Positions 46,087 through 56,551 of a stretch of DNA of 64,000 bases are shown here, piece by piece (position 1 is the stretch's first letter; each line of letters opens with the position of its first letter). The position numbers were made by a program, and so were the translations under genes. Source of the DNA: Hydnum rufescens UP504. Its lineage: Eukaryota; Basidiomycota; Agaricomycetes; Cantharellales; Hydnaceae. Location of the stretch: contig MU129059.1 in assembly GCA_014904985.1 (NCBI GenBank), positions 23,878 to 87,877 of the forward strand. Reading direction: 5' to 3'. The notes below the pieces were generated by a model. That model had not been told where the DNA came from, searched no databases, and saw only the letters and a program-made list of their open reading frames with translations.

Positions 46087-47696
46087 TATAGAAGGGTTGG
46101 GAGCTCTGATGACTGTCAAATCAAAATCTGGTTCAGCCAGTGTGTAGATGGGAGACTGTGTTTCTGTTTATTCAAATGGGTTGGTTCACTTCAATGGTTG
46201 ATCACTCTCTACAAGATGTGTATGTGTTTATTGGAGAATGGAATGTGATATGGACTAGCTATAGTCAATGATATATCATAGATGCTTATAGGAAGGCTTA
46301 TATGTGGGGATGCTTGTAGAAAGGCTTATACATGTTCGTGTTGTGTTTGTTTGTTTACTGATATTTATGTGTCCTTGTTTATGTCCTCCTGGTCAAAATG
46401 CGGATATCTGTGGGCTATAGAATGGTAAGTGCTTGGTTAGTTTTGTTAGTATGCTTCAATCTTCTTTCCTGACTTGTATTTCATTATGCTTACTTATTCC
46501 TTGGATGTCCAGCAACTCTAACCTTAGGTTCTGCAACTATCCTTGGCTTCAGTATTTCGCATAGATGGCTTCCAGTAGCTTGGTCTCAACAACCTTGAAG
46601 ATGACTTAGCTCCAGATGGCTTTAGATAGATTGTTCTTTAGATTATAAGCAGAATTGTAGACAGTAGTAGACAGTGGTTGATTTCCAGAGTGAGGAGATG
46701 GGGGAGTACAAGAAAATCTGCTAGCTTATATACCTATCTGAAGGTGGCTGTGCATGGAGCAAGAACAAAAGAGTAATAAAGCTATGAGATCATAGTGATG
46801 TCATGGGGGAGTCATAGTGGAGTAGAACAAAAGAGAAATAAAGAAATGATGTCATAATGTGGTCATAGCTGAGTCATCCATAGAGTGTGATGTCATAGTG
46901 ATGTCATTCATAAAGAGAACAAAAGGATTCATAAAGGAAATGATGTCACTAATTTGCTGAGCTTGTGGAGTAGTTGGAGCATGATGTCACTGGTCTTGTG
47001 ATGTGTCTTGGAGCTCATGGGAAGTGAAATTAAGGGACATCTCCGGGTTTTGGAGATTAATCTGAGCCTAGTCCAGTGGTTAAGGTGTTTTTGTTACTGG
47101 TTAAAAAAAGGAACAAGTGCATGGTGTGGGATTCGATGCAAGGACAGCAGTTTGTATCCTTAATAGGTGTTCTTGGTATCATTCGATGCGTATTTTTAAC
47201 AGCTTTCTGACCGCAGTGGTTTTGAGCAGATTGGATGCGAACTGACAGAGAAATTCGTAAAATACTGATGGGTGTTGATTCTGATGGTAATATCATTCTG
47301 TAGAGTTCAGTTTTAATCTGTTCTTCACGTGCTCAGTACCGTTGGATGCGAATTTTTTATATCTTTCTAGGCATGGTTGTTCCGAGAGGATTGGATGTGA
47401 ACTGACAGATAAATTTGTTTTTTACTGGAAATCCCGGATTTTGATAGTAAAATTGGCCTGGAGAGTGCAGTTTTCATCCATTCGACTTGTGTTTGGTATC
47501 ATTAGAAAAAGTGTGAATCATGGCTTTCCAAGTGTTATATGGGCGTACCTCTCCGATTAAAACTGACAGAATTATAGAACGAATTTGGTTTCTGCATGTA
47601 GCCATAATTAATTGTGTAATTGGTCATGTGATTGTCCAATGGCTGGAAGTGGTGTAATTTCACATTTTCTGATACTGGATGTTTTTATCTTCCACA
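46087..47696 (-). repeat. Repeat A copy 3
   Basis: 1,610 bp, more diverged than the others. Its left neighbour is KDZ3 and its right neighbour is unrelated, with no matching flanking duplication, so it is not a simple insertion in its present form. Confidence 0.75.
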
Positions 47697-47770
47697 ATGA
47701 GCTTACATATGACAGGTGTCAGTGCATCAGTATGCACATGTCAAGGATGTATTTGTCTGCTTGGACTAGG

Positions 47771-48321
47771 TGTCAGGGCCATGCTGCAACAAGAGCACCA
47801 AACAAATATAAACACAGATAATTCTGACTAAGTCCGGTGTAAGTCTGGCTAAGTCTGGGAGAATCTGGGCAAGAATGAGATAATGAGGATAGGAGGGGAT
47901 GGAGAGGTGGTCCAGCAGCCCAGAAGGGACTAGGTGGAAATGAGCACAGCAGTCCTTAAGCTCACAGAGGCAACTGGAAAGTACTTGGACTGTAGTCCAG
48001 AGTAGAAGTGGAAATCCTGAGAGACCAAAGCTGAGTCTCTGGATGTCGCCCCGGACTACTTATACATAGTTCCTATACTACAGGGGATTGATCGCTTAAT
48101 GAGAGGTGGTTACAGGGGGCAGGCACAAGAGGGGGAGCAGGCAGGGGACGGGAAAGTGGAGGGAACAGGGACAGGGCCAGGGGTAAGTGTGTGGGAACCA
48201 GAAGTAAAGGAAATGAGGAAATGAAGGGGAAATGAAATGGAGGTGGGGACAAATTGGAAACAGGCTGGAACCAAACCGGAAACAAAACTGGAATGAACTG
48301 GGAAACAGATGAACTCTGACA
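47771..48321 (-). repeat. LTR of a third chromovirus (Gypsy C)
   Basis: 551 bp bounded by TGTCAGGG and TCTGACA, closely similar to the Gypsy B LTRs in reverse orientation. A purine-rich tract (AAGAGGGGGGTAA on the minus strand) follows at the internal side, so this is the 3' LTR of a minus-strand element. Confidence 0.85.
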
Positions 48322-48405
48322 TTACCCCCCTCTTAAGCCCAATCGTCCCAAGCGGGCTGGAAGGATTGATCTGCGGAAACATCCAGAGGTTTTGTGCCAC
48401 GTAAC

Positions 48406-48790
48406 ATGTCAGGCAATAATTGTTCTCCATTCGAAGAAGCTCATCTCCACTGTGAAGAGGCTGCACAGGCATTAAAGGAGGCACAGGAGGAGGAGGCCAG
48501 GCTCACAGAGGAGGAGCAGAAGAAGGAGGAGGCAAAGCAGAAGGCAGCCGAGGCAGCACGTTGTAAGGCAGCTGCAGAGGCCAAGGTGGCCATGGAGGCT
48601 AAGGCAGCTGCGGAGGCTAAGGCTACCACAGAGGCTACTGCCAGGAGGGTCTGTGAGGACTCTGCGAACCAGCCGTGAGTTCATGTCCTGTTGAAGTTCT
48701 GCTTACTTTGTAACAATATCCTTCAGGTCCACTGTGTGCGTCTGCTGTATTCAGCACCGGATCTCCTGTGTCCCCCAGGACAAGCCATGT
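48406..48790 (+). pseudogene. Second copy of the antisense coiled-coil / cysteine-cluster gene, truncated
   Basis: Antisense to its chromovirus, as in Gypsy B. Exon 1 (48406-48674) starts MSGNNCSPFEEAHL and is an Ala/Glu/Lys coiled coil with no stop. A 52-bp intron (48675-48726) matches the Gypsy B intron in position, phase and length. Exon 2 keeps CVCCIQHRISCVPQDK (C-x2-C-x6-C) and then diverges at about 48790, where the element is broken. Its conservation against the Gypsy B copy, in frame across the splice, supports a real gene. The rest of the element (chromodomain, pol) is not found beyond the break. Confidence 0.7.
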
Positions 48791-49384
48791 AATAATGCAG
48801 CTCTCAACTTCGAGAAGCTGCGGTATTCATTGTCATTTGACAAGGTGGATTTGACAGATCTGTGAATAGGAGAGAAAGGATAATCCAACTGTTCTAAGCA
48901 CTGGCTGTGAACAGGAGGGCCATGAATGAAGCTAAGCACTGGCTTCGCTTCGGGTGTGGGAGAAATGTGAGGAGAGGAGAGGATGGGGAAGGGGAAGTGG
49001 TAGTAACTGGCCAAAGGGCTCAGTTACTATCTAAGGATGAAGTGGCGGGTTAGCTAACTGACTGGAAGCAGGCACTTACCTAGTAGAGTTGTGCTCGTAT
49101 GCAACTCTCCTGTATCCGTCTCTGCCCCATGCTCTATGGTGACAGATCATGTGCCTTGGTGCGGTCAAATCATCATGCGACTTGGTTGCGGGGTAGTGGC
49201 ACGGTGGCGTTAGTTTCACAGGTCTTGTGAGAACGAAGAGGTCTGGGCAAGAAGATGATTTGATTCTGGCATGACCAGGACTTAGAATCCTCATGGCCAC
49301 GCTATTATGTAAGATACAATATGAGATGGACTACTATGTACATACGTAGTATGGCCCTATATTCCAGTGCCCCCCAGCATGGCG
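48791..49384. other. No gene seen
   Basis: A purine-rich stretch (about 48950-49010) and short unsupported frames. Nothing recognisable. Confidence 0.4.
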
Positions 49385-51931
49385 TTAGGAGTCTGAAGGG
49401 AGGATGCCCATATCCTCAAGATCTAGATCATCCAGCATGATCTTGTAGCGCTTGAACCATCTGTTCCACCGAAATTGTTCACCAGCATATGTGCCACGAG
49501 CAGTAAGGGAAGTGGGGTCGACTCCCGGGGTAGTTTGAGCAAGCCATTTGAGCGTTGTTCAGTGGGGGCCCCCATAAGGTATCTGGACATTGAACTTGAC
49601 CAGGTCCTGATAGGATAGGTGCCTTCTAAGCAAGGCGTCCAATTTTAGCGTGGCTTCGAGCAGTTCCCTTGTGTTGAATGCAGGGAGTCGGCCTAGGTAC
49701 TCGATTTGCCTGGCCAGGAATGTCAGGAGCTCCTGAGGAGTGAGCAGATACCTGGACATTAAACTTTGAGACAACCCCTGAACCCATGGGGGCCTTTGGG
49801 ATGGAATAGTGTAGCCAGGTCGACAGACTTGAAGCTCATGTCTGGGGGTCACAAGGGGCTGCCTTTTATCAGGACGAGCTGGGGAGGTGGGCAGAGCTCC
49901 AGCCTGTGGCGGATTCTCGTGGCTAGCACTTCGAGTACTCGCTTTGAGACTTTGGGGCCCCACGGGCGATAGAGGCTTTCATCATATTGTTGGGCATGTG
50001 CTGATGGCTCAGACAGATAGAACTTGGTGGCTAGTTTCTGGCTTTCCAATGCTCTACGTGCATGGTCCCTTTCCATGAAGACAAGGGTGAGACGGGGCTC
50101 CTGATAGAGCCATTGCTTAACCCCCAATCCATATCATTCGAGGAGTTCCTCCTCCAAGCATTCCTCTGACTTAAGGTACACAAACGGGTAGAACTCCACT
50201 GGGAATTGGTCCGTTTGCATATCTAGTGGTCCTCAGACCTCATCAGGGTCCTCCGGCTGAGAAGATTCAGTCGCCATCCCTGGAGCTTCCTGGGTTGAGG
50301 GACTGACATCTTCAGGTAGGGTGAAGTCGGAGGTGTGAAGCTGCTCGTTGTCCTCGTAGGGTGTGAGTTCCTCTTCAGGGTAAGTAGCAACGTTTGCGCG
50401 AGGCCTAACGCGACGCTCTTGTGGCGATTCAGAGCATGGTCGTTGCAGGGACCCCGTGGCTGTGGCAACGTACGGATCGTAGTCCTCCATGCACATGAGT
50501 AGCACTGGGGGGGCGCCATGAGATCGCAGGGCGGGGTCGATTAATTGTGCTGCCAGCTTGTACCGAAACTGTGGCTTGGGTGGCAATTCGGGCTGGTGCC
50601 ATTCAAATCCTCTACATTCGACCCATTCCTGGCATAAGGGGTAGTTTTGAAATAGGAATGAGGGAGGAGGGGTAGCCTCTTTGTGATTGGCCCATTTAGT
50701 CAAAGGTAATGTTTCTGCACCAAGGCATTCCTGCAGCTCATTCAGGATCGGTAAGTACCCTCCTTTGTGGGCATGTGATAGCCAGTGCACGAGGCCTTCC
50801 AGATAGTTCTCCTTGGGGGACCTTGAGGTGCGCGAAAATAGGATGGGTGGTGACAATAATATGGGCCTGTTGTCCTCGTTTCTCGTGGATGCTCCTTCTC
50901 CATCACCCATATCTCTTCCAGTGGATTCACGAGTCGTTGTCACCCTAGGTCCATCAGACATTTCTCGAAGGACTCGCAGATCAGTTTTTGTGCGTAGGCG
51001 TCCCGTAAATCCCGATGGGGGTGCTTGGTCTTGACCTCTTTCTCGGCATCCATCCATAGGGGCAAGTACTGTGTAGTACCACGGGGGTAGAGCTCGAGAC
51101 CAGGTGTTTTTTTTTCTATGGCCATTGACCATACGGGAGCCCCCAATTCGGCGAGTCCTCTGCCAATGAGAACAGAGCGATGGTCATGGCTGGAGACGAT
51201 TAGGCCTGTGAGGCAGGTGGTAGTTCTGAAGTGTGGGGGCCTGAATTGCTCCCTGAAGCAGAACAGGTAGAGGATAACTCGGAAAGCGAGGGTCACGAAT
51301 CCTGTAGCATCAAGTACGCGCCTTCTGAGCTCCTGCGCAACATGCGCTGCTTTCCATGCTGGGGCGGGGGTCACTCCTTGTTGGAGCAGGTACTGCCAGG
51401 ACAACCCGAAGTGCCAGTCCTGATCATAACTGGATGGCAAAATAATGTGAAAGCAGGCCATCACCTGGTCTATGCACCTTATCCATCATAGCATCATCTC
51501 TCCGGCTGCACAAACTTTCTGGAGGAATTTTAGGGAGAGGGAACCTAGGTTGGGATTCGGGCCCCACGACTGTAGAAGATGGACGTGTGGGTCAAAAGTA
51601 AACTGTGGGACGTCGAGGGGGATGAACGCTCGATGCAGTGGGAAGGTGTAAATCTTCGGGAGTAACTGGGTTCAGTATGTCCATTCAAATTTCCCTAGTC
51701 ATCCCCACTTGTCTAGGTGCTCCCAGCGGTAGCCATGGGGATCACTCGCGAATGGGGGCAACCCTTGCACACGGGGGTAGGGCCCAGCAAGGTTCAAAGT
51801 GTTGAGGCAGTATACGAAGAAGCGGCTGCACCGTTGGGTTCAGAGATATTCAGCTGGATGGCGTTCCGGGTTGTCCTCCTCATCCCCATACTGGGCATAG
51901 TGGAGGTCCATGGGATCTGTATTATCCCCAG
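49385..51931 (-). pseudogene. Long degenerate gene of an unnamed Agaricomycete family, 5' truncated
   Basis: The minus-strand reading starts abruptly at 51931 next to repeat A. It proceeds through EYL[R]TQRCSRFFVYCLN, FPLHRAFIPLDVPQFTFDPH, DWHFGLSWQYLLQQGVTP, LDATGFVTLAFRVILYLFCF, LTGLIVSSHDHRSVL and DAYAQKLICESFEKCLMDLG. Next come a frame change near 50945, an acidic linker, EFYPFVYLKSEECLEEELLE, WGPKVSKRVLEVLA, a second frame change near 49855, LLRRHLSYQDLVKFNVQIPYG and FRWNRWFKRYKIMLDD, ending at a TAA at 49385. I know this arrangement only as a common predicted protein in mushroom genomes. At least seven in-frame TGA codons fall at likely arginines (for example GGPH[R]TTLKW). Function unknown. 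Confidence 0.6.
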
Positions 51932-53560
51932 TATAGAAGAAGGGTTGGGAGCTCCAATGACTGTCAAATCAAAATCTGGTTCAGCCAGTGTGTAGATGGG
52001 AGACTGTATTTCTGTTGTTATTTGTTGGGTTGGTTCACTTCAATGGTTGATCACACTCTGTAAGACGTGTATGGTGTTCAGTGGAGAATAGGATGGGATA
52101 TGGACTAGCTGTAGTCAATGATATATTGTTTGGGATGCTTATAGAAATGCTTATACGTCTGTGATGCTTGTAGGAAGGCTTATACGCCATGTGGGATGCT
52201 TATGGAAGGTTTATACGTTGGGATGCTTGTGGAAAGGCTTATATGTTGTTCGTGTTGTGTTGGTCTGTTTACTGATATTTGTGTATTCTTGTTTATGTTC
52301 TCCTGGTCAAAATGTGGATATCTGTGGGTTATAGACTGGTCAGTGCTTGGTTAGTCTTGTTAGTATGTTTCTTCCTTCTTTCTTCAAAACCTGATATATA
52401 TTTTGTTATGCTTACTTTTCCTTGGATGTCCAGCAACTCTAACCTTAGGTCCTGCAACTATCCTTGGCTTTAGTGATTTGCATAGAGGGCTACCAGTGGC
52501 TTTGTCTCAACAACCTTGAAGATGACTTAGCTCCAGATGGCTTATAGATAGACTGTTCTTTAGAGGCAAGCAGAAAAGTTGACAGTGGTTGACAGTGAAT
52601 GATTTCCAGAGAGGAGATGATTGTGTGGGGGTACAGGAAATCTACCAGCTTTTATACCTTTCTGAAGGTGGCTGTGTTTAAGAAATATGACTCCCTCATG
52701 GGTGAGTCATATGTGAGTCATAGGTGAGAACAAAAGAAAAATAACAAGATGATGTAATAATGCGGTCATAGCTGAGTCATTCATAAAGAGAACAAAAGGA
52801 ATCATGAGGGGGGGTGATGTCACCAATTTGCTGAGCATGTGGAATGCTTGGAGCATGTGGTCACTGACCATGTGGAGCATTCTGGAGGCGAAATGAAAGG
52901 ATATCTCCGGGTTTTGGAGATTAATTTGAGCATAGTCCAGTGGTTAAGGTGTTTTGTTGTTGGTTGATAATGGGAACAAGTGCATAGGATGGGATTCGAT
53001 GCAGAAACAGCAGTTTGCATCCGTAATAGACGTTCTTGGTATCATTAGATGCGGATTTTTCACAGCCTTCTGGGCGCGGTGGTTCCGAGAAGATCCGGTG
53101 TAAACTGACAGAGAAATTCGTTTTTTACTGATGGGTGTTGATTCTGATAGTAATATCGCTCTGTAGAGTTCAGTTTTGATCTGTTCTTCGCGTGCTCGAT
53201 ACCGTCGGATGCGGATTTTTTATATCTTTCTAGGCGCGGTTGTTCCGAAAGGATTGAATGCGAACTGACGGAGAAATTCATTTTTTACTGGAAAGTCCGG
53301 ATTTTGGTAGTAAAAATTGGCCTGGAGAGTGCAGTTTTGGTCCGTTTGACTTGTGTTTGGTACCGTTCGAAAGGTGTGAATCGTAGCTTTCTAAGCGTTA
53401 TATGGGCGTACCTCTCCTGATCAAAACTGACGGAGTTATAGAACGAATTCGATTTCCGCACGTAGCCGTAATTAATTTCGTAATTGGTCATGTGATCCTC
53501 CAAAGGCTGGAAGTGGTGTGATTTCGCATTTTCTGATACTGGATGTTTTTATCTTCCACA
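51932..53560 (-). repeat. Repeat A copy 4
   Basis: 1,629 bp, very close to copy 1. The left neighbour is the degenerate gene at 49-52 kb and the right neighbour is the interior of KDZ2, with no shared flank. Such chimeric flanks suggest recombination between two repeat A copies. Confidence 0.8.
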
Positions 53561-56195
53561 GCGGCCACCATGACAAAGTATCTCAAGGCTCGTGGCCATG
53601 AATTCGCCACTGCGGACTCACTTCGTCGGCGATTTGCTAATGCTTTGTCGCACTATCAAGTCCTTGTCCGTCTTGTCAACGCGGAGATGGCGAAAATCAT
53701 AGATTCCTTTCGTGACCCCTCGCTGGTGCCCTCAGTGTCATCAACTTCCTTGACATCACTGCCCTCTGGGGCCCCAACATCCCTTGGGTCCTCAGGGCCT
53801 TCAGTGCCCTCAATTTCTTCTCTACCTTCTGCGGCCCCGACATCAGCAGGACCCCCAACGTACCCAGTGCTAGATGAAACGACGCCAATACCTTTTTGAA
53901 ACTACACTAACACGCACAATTCTGCGGGGCATGTGCAAGATGGGCCAAGCATTTATTTGCAATCCCGGTGTCCCCTTTGTTTTGGGGGAGGTCACACCAG
54001 CGGACTAGGTGTCAGCACCATAGCATGTATTGATGCCAACTTCCAAATCAAACGCAATCATGACAAAGATCGGCGGAAGGGCTTCGAAGGCGAAACCGGA
54101 GCTAGAGACCCCAAGATCTTTTCACCAAGAACGGTGGAGCTATCCCAAGTAGAGCTCGATATGATGGAAGCCCGTGTTAATGAGCTCTGACCAACAATGA
54201 AAACCCATGTCAACTCGGGGCGAAAACGAAAAGTGACTGAGATGATGGAGGATGATTGAGCTGTCCCAGGTGAAGATGATGCAGTGGAACCTGGGATGAA
54301 TGTTCCGAACTTGGTTCTCGATACGTGTGGCGACTCTTTCATTGCAGCGGATGGCGATCGCATTAAAGCTTCTACCCAGTGGTTTGATGATACCGGGCTC
54401 ATGGCCTTACTGTGTCACCATGACATTGCCCTTTATGTTGCCAACATGCGCACAGCTGGCGAGAAACAATTTTATGCATTTGCCCTCGTCGCAGCTCTTT
54501 TCAAGGAGTTGCCAGAATGGTGGACTGTGGGGATATTGTATGACATTGTGTGTCAAATCCATCAAAGTCTCCTAAAATGGAACTTTATGCCTGAATGGCA
54601 TAGTCGCATCGTCTTTGGTGTCTCGGTCTTCCATGCATATGGCCACCAATGGATGTGCCAGCTATGGTATCATCCTCGGAAGTCAGAGATCTGGGGCCTT
54701 TCTGATGGTGAAGGCTGTGAGAGGTTTTGGAGTGAACTCCGAAGACTTATTCCCTCTCTAAGGGTTACGGGCTATCACCAACGACTCTTTATCATTGACC
54801 TCCAGGTGGAGCACATTGATGAACTGAAGCAGCAGGGCCTGGCGAAATGGCTGCATGATTGCACTTTATCTGCTCACAAGTGGGAAGGAGAGGCGATGGC
54901 AAGGCTTGGTGGGCAGTCTATCTCGTACCTCCTGGATCAGTTCAAGTCACAATGAGCTTTCCAAAGCAAACTGATGCCCCGCCAGTCGAAAACCAAAGGA
55001 GCTCGTGCAATTGAGCACATCTTGTCCATGACACAGACTGCGCAATCCCTGCGGATCCATCTCAAGGAAACGGTGGATGAGCTGGGAGAGCTTGCAACTG
55101 ATAGCAGCACTGTGGTGGTGGAGGATGAGCTACGGGCAAAGATTGAGGCTATGCGGTCAAGTATAAAGCACATCGAGAGTAACATCAAGAAAAAGACGGA
55201 GGAACTGCATCTCTCTGATCGGATGTCCCATAAAGAGTTGGATCACCTTAAGACCGATAAATGGGTGAACCTACAGCTCAATATACGCATTGTTCGAGAT
55301 CAAATTCTGATAAAACTGCGAGCACGGAAGTTTGAACTTGTGGGATTGGATTGTGCAGATACTGGCTGCGAGCTTGACCACCGAATGAAGGAGCATGTTG
55401 AAAAGGCAATGAAGAGCCGGGTCTCTGGAGTACAAGGGGCTCTAAAGCGATATGAGGAGATCCGAAGGGAGATGATGAAGCTTCGGGGGAAGGGGAGTGT
55501 TGCAGCAAATGCTTATATCCCCCCAGAGATATCCTCATCTGTCTACAAGCTAGATGTAGATGAAGATATCTGGCAAGTACCTCATCATGAGGATCTTGCA
55601 AACTTTCCTGATGGAGAGGTACCTGCGTGGCTTAGAGATAAGGGGGTATGGGATGGGATACAAGCTGCCCAAGAGATTCTAAATTGCCGCCAGGAGCTGG
55701 AGTGTTGCAAGGCTGAATTCTCTAACTTACATACATGGTTTATGACCCAATGTTCTGCCACATGGCATGCATATACTCTTTCTTGTGGTATGTAATCTAC
55801 ATTTGGCTGTCATGATAGGGGTTGACTGAATTAGCCTCATTCTGCTAGATGCAGAGGTGAAGTTCTTTGCATTACTAGAGTTGCATCACCTGCATGATTT
55901 GGTAGAGGCTTGGCAGAGGCATTCATCAGCAATGCTTGGGAGTGATGGCCAGATTGGCTGGATGAATCTTCCTGAGCAGCCTCCTCCCCTTTGTTATGGT
56001 AGGATTCAGATACTGTGTGGGCCTGTGTCCCCTGTGGCAAACTCACTGACAGGTGAGGCTGTGGATGGGGTCTCAGATGCTGCAAGCTCGGATGATGATG
56101 AAAATGGGGAATTAGAAGATGCACCTGTGCCGCAAGACATTGCATTCTTAGCTGCTCTTGATGCTCTTGAGGAGTTAGTTGGGGATGATGCATGA
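53561..56195 (+). pseudogene. KDZ transposase (KDZ2), 5' truncated
   Basis: Homologous to KDZ1 throughout. It starts inside the sequence matching KDZ1 ERAWATTITKYLKNHGHEFA (here TMTKYLKARGHEFA) directly after repeat A, so the CxC1 leader is lost. It continues through CPLCFGGG, CIDANFQIKRNHDKDRR, GLMALLCHHDIAL, AGEKQFYAFALVAALFKELP, FHAYGHQWMCQLWYHPRK, LSDGEGCERFW and a long helical part to an acidic tail ending at 56195. A single reading frame is kept for 2.2 kb, broken only by TGA at 53897, 54188, 54257 and 54953. The first three sit at likely arginines and the last aligns with an Arg in KDZ1. Only the last KDZ1 intron is present (55788-55848); three others are absent. Confidence 0.88.
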
Positions 56196-56551
56196 ATTGT
56201 TCTATTTGAATGTAATATCTTGTATTTTGTAAACTATGGTTGGTTTAACTTGGAAAAAAAATAGAGATCTGAGTTCTGTGTGTCCTACTGTGGATTTGGG
56301 ACAAGTTCACACATTTGGGCCCCATTGGTGCAGGCAGTTTGAATGTATCCACTTGGGTCCCATTTGGGCCCCACTTGGGCCCCACTTGGGCCCCATTTGG
56401 GCCCCATTTTGGGCCCCATTGCATTGATACTGCTCTTTAACTTTGGATTTGGGCCCTAGTGGGGCCCCAGTATTGTAGGACCTACTTAGGTACCAATTCA
56501 TGGCACAGATTTGGTACCTAACATAGGTAGTCAATGTGGTTGACCAGCCTG
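56196..56551. repeat. KDZ2 3' region with GGGCCCC array
   Basis: Contains about seven close-packed TTGGGCCCCA(C/T) units (about 56355-56417), with single copies on either side, and ends near GGTTGACCAGCCTGG. The same combination follows KDZ1, so this is probably the 3' subterminal region of this KDZ family. Confidence 0.6.

Noticed and set aside
6070..56195. TGA reassigned or read through as arginine
   Set aside because: It would explain the stops, but conserved Arg-to-Trp (CGG to TGG) and Gly-to-Arg changes occur alongside, and frameshifts are present. CpG decay explains all of them without a new code.
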